64,000 nucleotides of DNA, taken from contig NZ_VFMM01000003.1 in assembly GCF_006715085.1 (NCBI RefSeq), positions 1-64,000 of the forward strand, given 5' to 3'. Below the pieces are notes generated by a model, which was given only the letters and a program-made list of their open reading frames with translations, made no database searches and had not been told where the DNA came from. How positions within the stretch are numbered: the first letter of the stretch is position 1; every line of letters starts with the position of its first letter. Positions 22,872 through 32,170 of the stretch are shown here, one piece after another. The DNA comes from Kribbella jejuensis (GTDB lineage Bacteria > Actinomycetota > Actinomycetes > Propionibacteriales > Kribbellaceae). Made by a program: the position numbers and the translations under genes.

Positions 22872-24905
22872 TCAGACCGTCTTGATGGCTGGATCGCTGA
22901 TACCCGGGGCACCGGTTTCCACGTGGCCGGCGAAGCGGCGGAGGTACGTGGGGTCGGTGGTCGTGGTGACCGAGACGTCGTACCAGCGGGTGGTTGTGGT
23001 GATGGTGTGGGTGGTCTTGCCCGGGTGGAGGTCCAGGGTGGTTGACCTGCCGTTGTAGGTGTTGGTGATGGTGACGCGGCGGGCGACGTCGGTCGTCAGG
23101 GTGAGGACGACGTTGCCGGTGGTCGCGTTCTCGCGGGCGGTGATTTCCAGGGCGGTGGCGGGCTTGCCCTTGAAGGTGCGGAGGAAGCCGTTCGGGCCGT
23201 GGACGGTGAGGTCGGTGACGCCGCCGGAGTAGATCGGGTTCCAGCTGTCGGCGACGGTCTTTCCGGCCTCGGTGGTGTACGTCCACGGGCCGTCAGTGCG
23301 GTTCGCGGACGTGATCAGGAACTGGGCACCGGCGTGCGGGCCGGAGCTGAAGGTCAGCTTGTACTTGCTGTCGGCAACAGTTCCGTCGACGACCGGTGCG
23401 TAGGGCAACGGCCGGGTCCGGCGGCGGCCACGTTCCTGGGCCGGAAGCTTGCCGGACGCGGGCGGCGTCGGGACGTAGTCCGGGTGCCGCTTGTTGTCGG
23501 GCGGCTGGTACGCGCTGGTGTCCGGGAGCTTCGTAGGCCGCGTTGCCGACCTACCGAAGTCGAACGCGGACGACAGGTCGCCGCAGACCGCGCGCCGCCA
23601 GGGCGAGATGTTCGGCTCGTGCACGCCGAACCGCGACTCCATGAAGCGGATGATCGAGGTGTGGTCGAACACCTCGGAGCAGGTGTAGCCGCCGGTGCTC
23701 CACGGCGACACGACGATCATCGGCACGCGCTGTCCGAGACCGTACTGACCGTGCGCGGCCTTCGAGCCGGTGTAGAGATCCGGGTTCGGATCGACCGTCG
23801 ACAGGCCTTGGTTCGCGTCCATCGGGGGGTAGGGCGGTACGACGTGGTCGAAGAAGCCGTCGTTCTCGTCGTACGTGATGAACAGGGCCGTCTTGCTCCA
23901 CACGTCCGGGTTGGCGGTGAGCGCGTCGAGGACCTGGGAGATGTACCAGGCGCCGTAGTTGGCCGGCCAGTTCGGGTGCTCGGTGAACGCCTCCGGCGCC
24001 GCGATCCAGGAGATCTTGGGCAGCCGGTTGTGCTTCACGTCGGCCGCGAGCTGGGCGAACAGGCTCTCGCCCGCCTTGGCGTTCGTGCCCGTGCGAGCCT
24101 TGTCGTACAAGGGGTTTCCGGGTTGCGCGTTGCGGTAGTTGTTGAAGTACAGCAGCGAGTTGTCGCCGTAGTTGCCGCGGTAAGCGTCGTCGATCCAGCC
24201 CCAACCGTGATCGCCGTCCAGGCCGTCGCCGATGTCCTGGTAGATCTTCCACGACACCCCGGCCTTCTCCAGCCGTTCGGGGTACGTCGTCCAGCCGTAG
24301 CCGGCCTCGTCGTTGCCGAGGACCGGGCCGCCACCGGTGCCGTCGTTGCCGGTGTACCCGGTCCACATGTAGTACCGGTTCGGGTCGGTGGAACCCATGA
24401 ACGAGCAGTGGTACGCGTCGCAGAGCGTGAACTTGTCCGCGAGCGCGTAGTGGAACGGGATGTCCTCGCGGGTCAGGTACGCCATCGTGGTCGGCGTCTT
24501 CGCCGGGATCCACTGGTCGTACCGGCCGTTGTTGAACGCGGCGTGCGCGTCCGGCCAGCTGTGTGCCAGGTCCTGGATGAACTGCAGCCCGAGATTGTCC
24601 GCCTCCGGCCGGAACGGCAGGATCTCCTGGCCGAGCGCGTTCTTCTGGTAGAACGTCGGCTTGCCACTGGGCATGGTCACCGGTCGCGGATCGCCGTACC
24701 CGCGAACGCCGCTGAGCGTGCCGAAGTAGTGATCGAACGACCGGTTCTCCTGCATCAGCACGACGATGTGCTCGACGTCCTGAATGGTCCCGAACCGGCG
24801 GTGCGCGGGAATCGCGGCGGCCTGCTCGATACTGCTCGCCATCGCGGCGAAGCCGGCCGAGGCGCCGGCCAGCTGCAGGAACCTCCGGCGGTTGATCTCT
24901 GGCAT
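22872..24905 (-). CDS. Secreted phosphocholine-type phospholipase C (Tat substrate)
   Basis: The product has 677 residues. The Tat signal NRRRFLQLAGASAGFAAMA is at the N-terminus. The phosphoesterase catalytic domain starts HIVVLMQENRSFDHYFGTL (metal site Glu/Asn) and continues with the domain-typical FITYDENDGFFDHV and FDHTSIIRFMESRFG. Two C-terminal beta domains (about 490-677) match the DUF756-type tail of bacterial phospholipases C. It would release phosphocholine or similar head groups outside the cell. The ATG has AGGAGA upstream. A PHO-box-like direct repeat at 24968-25000 suggests induction by phosphate starvation. Confidence 0.9.
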   Translation of the reverse strand: MPEINRRRFLQLAGASAGFAAMASSIEQAAAIPAHRRFGTIQDVEHIVVLMQENRSFDHYFGTLSGVRGYGDPRPVTMPSGKPTFYQKNALGQEILPFRPEADNLGLQFIQDLAHSWPDAHAAFNNGRYDQWIPAKTPTTMAYLTREDIPFHYALADKFTLCDAYHCSFMGSTDPNRYYMWTGYTGNDGTGGGPVLGNDEAGYGWTTYPERLEKAGVSWKIYQDIGDGLDGDHGWGWIDDAYRGNYGDNSLLYFNNYRNAQPGNPLYDKARTGTNAKAGESLFAQLAADVKHNRLPKISWIAAPEAFTEHPNWPANYGAWYISQVLDALTANPDVWSKTALFITYDENDGFFDHVVPPYPPMDANQGLSTVDPNPDLYTGSKAAHGQYGLGQRVPMIVVSPWSTGGYTCSEVFDHTSIIRFMESRFGVHEPNISPWRRAVCGDLSSAFDFGRSATRPTKLPDTSAYQPPDNKRHPDYVPTPPASGKLPAQERGRRRTRPLPYAPVVDGTVADSKYKLTFSSGPHAGAQFLITSANRTDGPWTYTTEAGKTVADSWNPIYSGGVTDLTVHGPNGFLRTFKGKPATALEITARENATTGNVVLTLTTDVARRVTITNTYNGRSTTLDLHPGKTTHTITTTTRWYDVSVTTTTDPTYLRRFAGHVETGAPGISDPAIKTV

Positions 24906-24964
24906 CCAAGTCTCCTGACGTTGCGGGCGGATGGAGTCTGATTCACCAGCAATGCATCGCAGGC

Positions 24965-25000
24965 ACCCTAGTCTGAACGTTTCACCGACGGAAGATGAAC
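24965..25000 (-). promoter_or_regulatory. PHO-box-like direct repeats with -10 box for phospholipase C
   Basis: On the minus strand, 11-base units start GTTCATC (25000), GTCGGTG (24989) and GTTCAGA (24978). Units 1 and 3 fit the PhoP direct-repeat pattern GTTCA; unit 2 is degenerate. TAGGGT (24970-24965) is a fitting -10, with a poor -35 as expected at an activator-dependent promoter. Confidence 0.55.
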
Positions 25001-25029
25001 TGACGGGGAGAGTGCGAATCCCAACGGCG

Positions 25030-25041
25030 ACTGTATACAGT
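25030..25041. promoter_or_regulatory. GntR-type palindromic operator
   Basis: ACTGTATACAGT is a perfect 12-bp palindrome 33 bases before the aldehyde dehydrogenase start. TGTATACA cores are typical of GntR-family sites. No GntR gene is in the window, so the regulator would act in trans. Confidence 0.5.
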
Positions 25042-25073
25042 ATGTGGATTGTCGTCTCTGGTTGGAGGGATTC

Positions 25074-26435
25074 ATGTACTCGGTGACCGATCCGGCGCGT
25101 GGAGTGTTGGTGGAGGAAGTGGCCAACTGGACGGATGTGGAGGTGCAGGCGGCGATCGGGCGGGTGGCGGGGGCTTATCAGGGGTGGCGGGCGCGGGGTG
25201 TGGGGGAGCGGGCGGCGATTGTGGCGCGGGCGGCGGAGTTGTTCGCGGAGCGGGTGGACGACTTGGCCGCGATCATGACGCTCGAGATGGGGAAGCGGGT
25301 CAACGAAGGTCGCGGCGAGATCGGCATCGTCGTCGACATTTTCCGGTATTACGCGGAGCACGGGCCGGCACTGCTCGCGGACGAACCGGTCGAGATCACA
25401 GGCGGCCGCGCGGTCATCACGAAGGGCCCGATCGGAGCGTTGCTCGGGATCATGCCGTGGAACTTCCCGTGCTATCAGGTGGCCCGGTTCGTCGCGCCGA
25501 ACCTGGTTCTCGGGAACACGATCCTGCTCAAGCACGCCTCGATCTGCCCGCGGTCGGCGCGGGCGATCGAGGAGATCCTGCACGCGGCCGGCGTACCGGA
25601 CGACGTGTACGTGAACACGTTCGCGTCCAGCCGGCAGATCCCGGCGATCCTGGCCGATCCGCGGATCGCCGGCGTCTCGCTCACCGGGAGCGAGCAGGCG
25701 GGCATGAGCGTCGCCGCCGAGGCCGGGAAGAACCTGAAGAAGACCGTCCTCGAACTCGGCGGTTCCGACCCGCTGATCATCCTCGACACCAACGACCTCG
25801 ACGAGACCGTCAACGCCACTGCGACCGCCCGGATGCGGAACTGCGGCCAGTCCTGCAACGCGCCGAAGCGGATGATCGTGCTCGCCGACCTGTACGACGA
25901 GTACGTCGACCGGCTGACCAAGCGCGTCACGGAGTACTACGTACCGGGCGACCCGGCCGATCCCGCGACGACCCTCCCGCCGCTCGCCTCGAACGCCGCC
26001 GCGGACGAGGTCGCCGCCCAGGTCGCGAAGGCGGTCGAGCAGGGCGCGACACTGCGCGCGGGCGGCCGGCGGATCACGCCCGGCGCGTACCTCGAGGCCA
26101 CGGTCCTCACCGCCGTGACACCCGGGATGGACGCGTACTACGAGGAGATCTTCGGGCCGGTCGCGATCGTGTTCAAGGCCGAGGACGAGGACGACGCCGT
26201 ACGGCTCGCGAACGACACGCCGTTCGGCCTCGGTGCGTCGGTCTGGGGTACCGATCCGGCCCGGAACCGCCGCGTCGCCGACCGCATCGACGCCGGCATG
26301 GTGTACCTGAACCGGGCCGGCGGATCCCAGGCCGACCTGCCGTTCGGCGGCATCAAACGCTCCGGCCTCGGCCGCGAACTCGGCCCGGCCGGCATCGAGG
26401 AGTTCATGAACAAGAAGTCCATTAGACTCGGCTGA
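25074..26435 (+). CDS. NAD(P)-dependent aldehyde dehydrogenase, succinate-semialdehyde dehydrogenase-like
   Basis: The product has 453 residues and the complete ALDH fold: MPWNFPCYQV (cofactor site), SLTGSEQAG, general base in LELGGSDP (E227), and nucleophile Cys in NCGQSCNAPKR (C261). The C-terminal half reads EIFGPVAIV and LPFGGIKRSGLGRE. It oxidises an aldehyde to the acid in the cytosol; the GabD/Sad group is the closest match by motif. The ATG at 25074 has GGAGGG at the right distance. Probably controlled through the GntR-type palindrome upstream. Confidence 0.88.
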   Translation: MYSVTDPARGVLVEEVANWTDVEVQAAIGRVAGAYQGWRARGVGERAAIVARAAELFAERVDDLAAIMTLEMGKRVNEGRGEIGIVVDIFRYYAEHGPALLADEPVEITGGRAVITKGPIGALLGIMPWNFPCYQVARFVAPNLVLGNTILLKHASICPRSARAIEEILHAAGVPDDVYVNTFASSRQIPAILADPRIAGVSLTGSEQAGMSVAAEAGKNLKKTVLELGGSDPLIILDTNDLDETVNATATARMRNCGQSCNAPKRMIVLADLYDEYVDRLTKRVTEYYVPGDPADPATTLPPLASNAAADEVAAQVAKAVEQGATLRAGGRRITPGAYLEATVLTAVTPGMDAYYEEIFGPVAIVFKAEDEDDAVRLANDTPFGLGASVWGTDPARNRRVADRIDAGMVYLNRAGGSQADLPFGGIKRSGLGRELGPAGIEEFMNKKSIRLG

Positions 26436-26456
26436 CAGCGCTCAAGGGGGCCAGCC

Positions 26457-27311
26457 GTGACCGGTTACCCGATCAAGACCTATCGCTACCTGCGAATGGC
26501 GATGGTGGCGATGATCGTGCTGCTCGCGGTCGCGGTGGTGATCGAGTGGTCGAAGACCGAGCCGCATTGCCTGCAGACCTCGATCAGCGCGTACTACTAC
26601 ACGCCGGTCCGGGCGATCTTCGTCGGCGCGCTGATCACGATCGGCGTCTGCATGGTGGTGCTCAAGGGCAACACCGAGACCGAGGACATCCTGCTCAACG
26701 TCGCCGGCATCCTCGCGCCCGGCGTGGCGCTGGTGCCGACGCCGCGGCAGGGGCAGTGCCACTCGGTACCGGTGGTGCTCGGCGACGCCGCCGCGAACGT
26801 CTCGAACAACATGCTCGCGCTGTTCGTGGTCGGCGTACCGTGCCTGCTGCTGGCCGCGGTTTTCATCATCCGTGACCGGATCAGCGACCCGGCTGGTTGG
26901 ACACCGGTGTACGTGCTCGGGCTCGGGGTCGCGGTGCTGATCTTCGGCGGCGGACTGGCCTGGTTCCTGGCCGACCGGTCCGGTTTCATCGGGCACGCAC
27001 ACTACGCGGCCGCGATCGTGATGTTCCTGTGCATCGTCGTGGTCGTGGTGGTCAACGCGGAGCAGCTCAGGCGCAAGCGCGGCGTACCGCGCGCACTCGC
27101 CAACCGGTACTCCGTGATCGCGGTCGCGATGGTCGCCGTACCGCTGCTGATGGTCGCGTGGTGGAAGCTGTTCAGCTGGGCGCACGTAGTACTCGGCATC
27201 GAAGCAACCCTGATCGTGCTGTTCGCCGCCTTCTGGATCACCCAAACCACCGAACTGTGGAACGAAGGGCTCCGCCAGCAGAACGTGGTCAGGAGAGCTA
27301 AGTCTCGTTGA
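26457..27311 (+). CDS. Integral membrane protein of unknown function
   Basis: The product has 284 residues with about seven hydrophobic segments. The first is MAMVAMIVLLAVAVVIEW, and the last two are VIAVAMVAVPLLMVAWW and VLGIEATLIVLFAAFWI. A polar motif SISAYYYTPVRAIFVG between helices 1 and 2, plus GNTETEDILLN and QGQCHSVP, look like conserved family features, but I cannot name the family. The GTG start has AAGGGGG upstream. It lies 21 bases after the aldehyde dehydrogenase and may be co-transcribed with it and with the thioesterase. Confidence 0.65.
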   Translation: MTGYPIKTYRYLRMAMVAMIVLLAVAVVIEWSKTEPHCLQTSISAYYYTPVRAIFVGALITIGVCMVVLKGNTETEDILLNVAGILAPGVALVPTPRQGQCHSVPVVLGDAAANVSNNMLALFVVGVPCLLLAAVFIIRDRISDPAGWTPVYVLGLGVAVLIFGGGLAWFLADRSGFIGHAHYAAAIVMFLCIVVVVVVNAEQLRRKRGVPRALANRYSVIAVAMVAVPLLMVAWWKLFSWAHVVLGIEATLIVLFAAFWITQTTELWNEGLRQQNVVRRAKSR

Positions 27312-27343
27312 CAGACTCAGGCGGGGGGTGTGAGGCTCGGTCC

Positions 27344-27853
27344 ATGGAGACTGAGCAGGGCGTGCGTAGCCGGACGTTCGAGTGGAGCGATCCGGCGCAG
27401 ACCGCGGCGCGGGTCGGGCGGTCGTCCGGGTTGGAGATGCTGCGCGCTATGCGCGACGGCGACCTGCCCGCGCCGCCGATCCTGCACCTGGTCGGTGGGA
27501 CCGGGATCGAGGTCGAGGAGGGCAAGGTCACCGTGCTGATGCCGGCGGCCGAGTTCCACTACAACCCACTCGGCACCGTGCACGGCGGCGTCATCGCCAC
27601 GCTGCTCGACACCGCGGCCGGCTGCACGGTCCACTCCACGCTGCCGGCCGGTGTCGGCTACACCTCGCTCGACCTGATGACGCGGTTCATCAGGCCGGTC
27701 ACGGTCGACTCCGGCGTGCTGCGGTGCGAGGGCGGGATCATCAGCCGCGGCCGTCGTACGGCGGTCGCCGAAGCGCACCTGTACGACGAACGCGGCAAAC
27801 TCCTCGCCCACGCAACCTCGAACTGCCTGATCTTCGATCTGCCTCAGGCCTGA
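27344..27853 (+). CDS. PaaI-type hotdog-fold thioesterase
   Basis: The product has 169 residues. The hotdog core with HGGVIATLLDTAAG (His-Gly-Gly plus catalytic Asp/Glu-type helix) is diagnostic of PaaI/YbgC-like acyl-CoA thioesterases. It hydrolyses an acyl- or aryl-CoA in the cytosol; substrate unknown. The ATG at 27344 gives the family's usual N-terminus. A TTG at 27308, overlapping the preceding stop and following AGGAGAG at 27291, is a credible alternative adding 12 residues. It ends within the aminotransferase gene on the other strand (10-base overlap). Confidence 0.82.
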   Translation: METEQGVRSRTFEWSDPAQTAARVGRSSGLEMLRAMRDGDLPAPPILHLVGGTGIEVEEGKVTVLMPAAEFHYNPLGTVHGGVIATLLDTAAGCTVHSTLPAGVGYTSLDLMTRFIRPVTVDSGVLRCEGGIISRGRRTAVAEAHLYDERGKLLAHATSNCLIFDLPQA

Positions 27854-29106
27854 TCGGCGAGCAGTTTCTCCGAGGCGACCAGCCGGACGCACGTGGCCAG
27901 GCCGGTGATCGCGGCCTCGACCTCGGGGAGCTCCGGGTACGTCGGGGCAATCCGGATCACCTGGTCCGTCGGGTCGTCACCGTACGGATGGGTGGCGCCG
28001 GCCGGGGTGATCGCGATACCGGCAGCCTTCGCCTTCGCGACCACCTCGCGGGCGCAGCCCTCCGGCACCTGCAGGCTGACGAAGTACCCACCGGCCGGCG
28101 CGGTCCAGGATGCCAGTCCGGTGCCGCCGAGCTCGGCGGTGAGGATCTTGTCGACCGCGTCGAACTTCGGCCGGATCAGCTCGGCCAGGGTCCGCATGTG
28201 TTGGTGCAGGCCGTCCGCGTCGCGGAGGAACTGGACGTGCCGGAGCTGGTTGATCTTGTCCGGCCCGATGCTTCGCTTGACCGTGTGGCTCAGCCACCAG
28301 GTGATGTTGTCCGGGGACGACCCGAAGAACGCGACGCCGGCGCCGGCGAAGGTGATCTTCGAGCTCGACCCGAACACGAACACCCGGTCCGGATGCCCGT
28401 TCTCCGCGCACAACGCCAGTACGTCGGCCAGCTGCGCGGGGGAGTCCGTCAGGTGGTGGACGGCGTACGCGTTGTCCCAGAAGATCCGGAAGTCCGGCGC
28501 GGCGGTCTCCATCGCGGCGAGCCGGCGGACCGTCTCGTCGGAGTACACCGTGCCGTCCGGGTTGCTGTACTTCGGCACGCACCAGATGCCCTTGATCGCG
28601 GCGTCCTCCGCGACCAGCCGCTCGACCACGTCCATGTCCGGGCCCGCGGGCGTCATCGGTACCGGAATCATCTTGATCCCGTACCGCTCGCAGATCCCGA
28701 AGTGCCGGTCGTACCCCGGCACCGGGCAGAGGAACGCCAGCCCCTCGACGTCGGCCCAGCGGGTCTGAGCACCCGGAACCTTCCCGAGCAACGCGAACAC
28801 GACCGCGTCGTGCATCAGCTCGAGGCTCGAGTTGCCCGCCGCGAGCAGCTGCTCCGCGGGCACCTGCAGGTCCTCGGCGAAGATCGCCCGCACCTCGGGG
28901 AGCCCGTGCAGACCACCGTAGTTCCGCAGGTCGGTCCCGTCGGCCGACACCGGATCCCCGCTCAGCTGCAGCACCGCGTTCGCCGCATCGAGCTGCTTGG
29001 GCGACGGCTTCCCCCGCGTCAGATCGAGCTTGAGCCCCTGGGCCACCAACGCTTCGTAATCCTGGCGCGCACGCTCAACCTGAGCAGTCAGCTCATCCAC
29101 ACTCAC
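27844..29106 (-). CDS. Class I aminotransferase, aspartate aminotransferase type (subgroup 1c)
   Basis: The product has 420 residues and is PLP-dependent. The PLP lysine sits in FVFGSSSKITFAGAG. Other features are YGGLHGLPEVRAIFA, the PLP-ring Asp in FWDNAYAVHHL and the carboxylate-binding RIAPTYP near the end. This large-subclass enzyme matches AspT-type aspartate aminotransferases of corynebacteria and relatives, linking oxaloacetate/aspartate with 2-oxoglutarate/glutamate. The GTG at 29106 is chosen because AAAGGA lies 6 bases upstream; the longer frame would consume this site as codons. Confidence 0.85.
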   Translation of the reverse strand: MSVDELTAQVERARQDYEALVAQGLKLDLTRGKPSPKQLDAANAVLQLSGDPVSADGTDLRNYGGLHGLPEVRAIFAEDLQVPAEQLLAAGNSSLELMHDAVVFALLGKVPGAQTRWADVEGLAFLCPVPGYDRHFGICERYGIKMIPVPMTPAGPDMDVVERLVAEDAAIKGIWCVPKYSNPDGTVYSDETVRRLAAMETAAPDFRIFWDNAYAVHHLTDSPAQLADVLALCAENGHPDRVFVFGSSSKITFAGAGVAFFGSSPDNITWWLSHTVKRSIGPDKINQLRHVQFLRDADGLHQHMRTLAELIRPKFDAVDKILTAELGGTGLASWTAPAGGYFVSLQVPEGCAREVVAKAKAAGIAITPAGATHPYGDDPTDQVIRIAPTYPELPEVEAAITGLATCVRLVASEKLLADQA

Positions 29107-29157
29107 GGGGAGTCCTTTCACAGGTACTAGGTGTTGGACCCCAGCCTAATGACTACC

Positions 29158-31566
29158 TCAGCGGCCTCTGCACTTGGGGAACTTGGGGTCCCAGGGCGGG
29201 CAGGTCGGGAGGTTGGGTGGGGGCTTGATCGTGGGGGGTGGGATGACCGGGGGAGTGACCGGTGGGGTCGGGGGTTGGGCCTTGCTGCCGTTGGAGATGA
29301 ACAGGACCACGGTGGAGCCTGCGGGGGCGCCGTCCTCCTGGCGGGGGTTGGTCCAGGCGACTGTGCCGGCCGGGGCGTCGGAGTCGACGCGGGGGCCGTG
29401 GTCCATCCGGACCTGGAAGCCCAGCGAGAGGAGTTTCGCGCCGGCGTCGGCGGGCGTCATCCCCTTCAGGTACGGGAGATCCTTGACGTTGCCGCGGATG
29501 ATCTTGTCGTCGGGCCTGACGAACTTGCTGGTCGGCAACCCGTGCAACGCCAGCTGCATCGCGGTCTCCCAGATCGGACCCGCGGTACCGGAACCGGAGG
29601 CGTCGGACAGCTTCTTCCCGTTGAAGACCTGGCCGATCAGATCATCGGTCGGCGGATCCGCGTCGGCGACCACCGACGCGGCAGCAAGCTTCGACGAATA
29701 GCCGGAGAACCACACCGCGTGGTTGTTCTGGATGGTACCGGTCTTGCCGGCCAGGTCGCTCTTGCCGAACTTCAGCTTGGCGCCGGTACCGCCCTTGGCC
29801 ATCACCTGCTGGAGCACGTAGTTGACACCGTCCGCGACACCCGGCGACAGCACCCGGTGGCAGTTCGGGCCCGGGGTCGTGATCGCCTTGCCGGTCTTGA
29901 GCGAGGTGATCGACGTGACGATCTGCGGGTTGCAGTACATCCCCCGGGCGGCGAACGTCGCGTACGCGTTCGACAGCATCAGCGGGGTGATCTGACCCGC
30001 CGAGCCGAGCGTGAAGGAGACCACCTGCTGGAGCGGTTTGAGCTGTTGTGCGTCGTACATGCCGAGGTTGGAGGCGATGGTCGCGATCGGGCAGAGCCCG
30101 ATCTGCTCGGACAGCTGCAGGAAGTAGGTGTTCGTCGACGCCCTGGCCGCGTCGACCATCGAGGGGTCGGCGATCGTCTTGGTCGAGTTGCTCGGGTTGT
30201 AGCTGTCGTCCGACGTCGTCCCGCTGCAGGTGCTGAACTCCTTGCCGCTGAGGTTGATCGTCTGCGGCGAATTGATCCGGTACGTCGTCGGCACGCCCTT
30301 CGCGATCGCCGCCGCGATCGTGAAGGCCTTCATCGTGGACCCGTTCTGGAAGCCGCCGAAGCCACCGGCGTAGGACTTCTCGACGTTGTAGTTGTACGCC
30401 GTCTGCCCCTTCTTCGCGCCGTACGGCCGGCTCTGGGCCATTGCCTTGACCAGCCCGGTGCCGGGCTCGACCATCGTGATCGCGGCGACGGCCTGGTCGC
30501 CGGACTTCGAGTGCTGGTCGATCGAGGTCTGCGCGGCCGCCTGGATCCGCTGGTCGAGCGAGGTCTTGATCAGCAGCCCGGCGGTCTCGATGTAGTTCTC
30601 GCGTTCCTCGGGCGTCTTGCCGAACGCCGAATTCGCCTTCAGCTTCGAGACGACGTACTCGCAGTAGAACGGGTACTTCGAGTTCGCGCAGCCGCTCGGG
30701 ATGACGCGGACCTTGGCCGGGTCGATGACCGGGGTCTTGATCGCGTCCTGGGCCTGCTTGGCGGTGATCACGTTCAGTTCCTGCATCCGGCGCAGGACGA
30801 CGTCGCGGCGGGCCTTGGCGCGCTGCGGGTTGTCGATCGGGTCGTAGCCGGTCGGGTTCTTCACGATGCCGGCCAGCATCGCGGCCTGCGGCAGGTTCAG
30901 CTTCGCGGCGTGCACGCCGAAGTAGTGCATGGCCGCGGCCTCGACGCCGTACGAACGGTCACCGAAGAAGGCGAGGTTCAGGTAGCCGTTGAGGATGGCG
31001 CCCTTCGACATCTGTTTCTCGACGGCGATGGCGTAGCGCAGCTCGGCGATCTTCCGCTCGTACGTCTCGGCGGTCGCCTGCTTGACCTCTTCGGGCGTGC
31101 GGGCCTTGTTGATCAGGGTTTGTTTCACGTACTGCTGGGTGATGCTCGAACCGCCCTGCTGGACGCCGCCGGAGGACTGGTTGCGCAGCAGGGCGCGGAG
31201 CGTGCCCTTGAAGTCGAGTGCGCCGTGCTCGTAGAACCGGTCGTCCTCGATCGCGACGATCGCCTTGAGCATGATCGGGCTGATCTGCTTGAGCGTGACC
31301 GGGGTGCGGTTCTGCTGGTACAGGGTGGCGATGGTGTGGCCCTGGGAGTCCTGGATGATCGACTTCTGGGCCAGCGGTGCGGTCTCCAGGTCCTGAGGCA
31401 GGTACTGGACCGAGTCGTGCGCCTTCGCCGTGGTCACGCCGACCAGACCGGCGAACGGAAGCGCCAGCCCGGCCGCCAGCGCTCCGGCCACGGCACTCGC
31501 CAGCAGGAACACGAAGACCGACCACACGACGTTGGGCCGCCTGGCCCGCCGCTCGCCTCTGTGCAT
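29158..31566 (-). CDS. Bifunctional class A penicillin-binding protein with PASTA domain
   Basis: The product has 802 residues. There is a short basic cytosolic tail and one membrane anchor (about 13-45). The GT51 glycosyltransferase has EDDRFYEHGALDF and GGSSITQQYVKQ. The transpeptidase motifs are STMK in NGSTMKAF (near 406), STN in RASTNTYF and KTGT near 605. A PASTA domain (about 670-745) and a Pro-rich tail with a Cys pair follow. It polymerises and cross-links peptidoglycan outside the membrane. The ATG at 31566 is preferred: TACTCT lies 8 bases upstream. An ATG at 31629 adds 21 residues of unlikely composition. Confidence 0.9.
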   Translation of the reverse strand: MHRGERRARRPNVVWSVFVFLLASAVAGALAAGLALPFAGLVGVTTAKAHDSVQYLPQDLETAPLAQKSIIQDSQGHTIATLYQQNRTPVTLKQISPIMLKAIVAIEDDRFYEHGALDFKGTLRALLRNQSSGGVQQGGSSITQQYVKQTLINKARTPEEVKQATAETYERKIAELRYAIAVEKQMSKGAILNGYLNLAFFGDRSYGVEAAAMHYFGVHAAKLNLPQAAMLAGIVKNPTGYDPIDNPQRAKARRDVVLRRMQELNVITAKQAQDAIKTPVIDPAKVRVIPSGCANSKYPFYCEYVVSKLKANSAFGKTPEERENYIETAGLLIKTSLDQRIQAAAQTSIDQHSKSGDQAVAAITMVEPGTGLVKAMAQSRPYGAKKGQTAYNYNVEKSYAGGFGGFQNGSTMKAFTIAAAIAKGVPTTYRINSPQTINLSGKEFSTCSGTTSDDSYNPSNSTKTIADPSMVDAARASTNTYFLQLSEQIGLCPIATIASNLGMYDAQQLKPLQQVVSFTLGSAGQITPLMLSNAYATFAARGMYCNPQIVTSITSLKTGKAITTPGPNCHRVLSPGVADGVNYVLQQVMAKGGTGAKLKFGKSDLAGKTGTIQNNHAVWFSGYSSKLAAASVVADADPPTDDLIGQVFNGKKLSDASGSGTAGPIWETAMQLALHGLPTSKFVRPDDKIIRGNVKDLPYLKGMTPADAGAKLLSLGFQVRMDHGPRVDSDAPAGTVAWTNPRQEDGAPAGSTVVLFISNGSKAQPPTPPVTPPVIPPPTIKPPPNLPTCPPWDPKFPKCRGR

Positions 31567-31702
31567 GGTTGGGCAGAGTACGTGACGAGAGTGCCGTCCG
31601 GGAGCCTCCTCGTTACGGAATTTACACATTAGCCCAACGATCTCACCCTCAGTGATGAACCGTTCACTGCCGGCCGATCATCTCACATGTACTGACAGTG
31701 CC

Positions 31703-31729
31703 TCCCTAGGCGTCCTGGCGGTCCCTAGG
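31703..31729. promoter_or_regulatory. Direct repeat TCCCTAGG upstream of a cupin gene
   Basis: TCCCTAGG at 31703-31710 and again at 31722-31729, 19 bases apart and each containing the palindrome CCTAGG. TAGGGT (31726-31731) in the second copy could be a -10. Possible regulator site, ligand unknown. Confidence 0.35.
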
Positions 31730-31768
31730 GTGGGGAGCAAGAACGGTTGCTGCAGACAAGGAAGCTCT

Positions 31769-32170
31769 ATGGAAATCCTCCCCAAGGCGCCGACCGCGAA
31801 GGGCCCGGCGGAATGGTTCACCGGCGACGTCTGGTTCGACGTGATCATCCGCGGCGACGCGCCGTCCCGTGTGCGGGTGAACATCGTCCGTTTCGCGCCG
31901 GGCGCCCACACCGCTTGGCACCGGCACGCGAACGGTCAGACGCTGCACGTCACCGAAGGTCTTGGCCTCGTCCAGTCGCGCGGCGGGCAAGTCACCGTGA
32001 TCCGGCCGGGCGACGTCATCTACACCCCGCCCGGCGAATGGCACTGGCACGGCGCCTGCCCCGACAACTTCATGACCCACACCGCGATCTGGGAAGGCGT
32101 GGACGACGACACCCCAGAAACCGAATGGGGCGACCACGTCACGGCCGCGGAGTACGTCGTACCTGAGTGA
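31769..32170 (+). CDS. Cupin-domain protein
   Basis: The product has 133 residues. A single cupin barrel has metal motif 1 GAHTAWHRHANGQTLHVTEG (His, His, Gln/His, with Glu) and motif 2 PGDVIYTPPGEWHWHGA. This is similar to small carboxymuconolactone-cluster or (R)-mandelonitrile-lyase-like cupins; cytosolic. AAGGAAG fixes the ATG at 31769 against a longer frame. Its end overlaps the HelD gene end by 32 bases, convergent. Substrate unknown. Confidence 0.82.
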   Translation: MEILPKAPTAKGPAEWFTGDVWFDVIIRGDAPSRVRVNIVRFAPGAHTAWHRHANGQTLHVTEGLGLVQSRGGQVTVIRPGDVIYTPPGEWHWHGACPDNFMTHTAIWEGVDDDTPETEWGDHVTAAEYVVPE

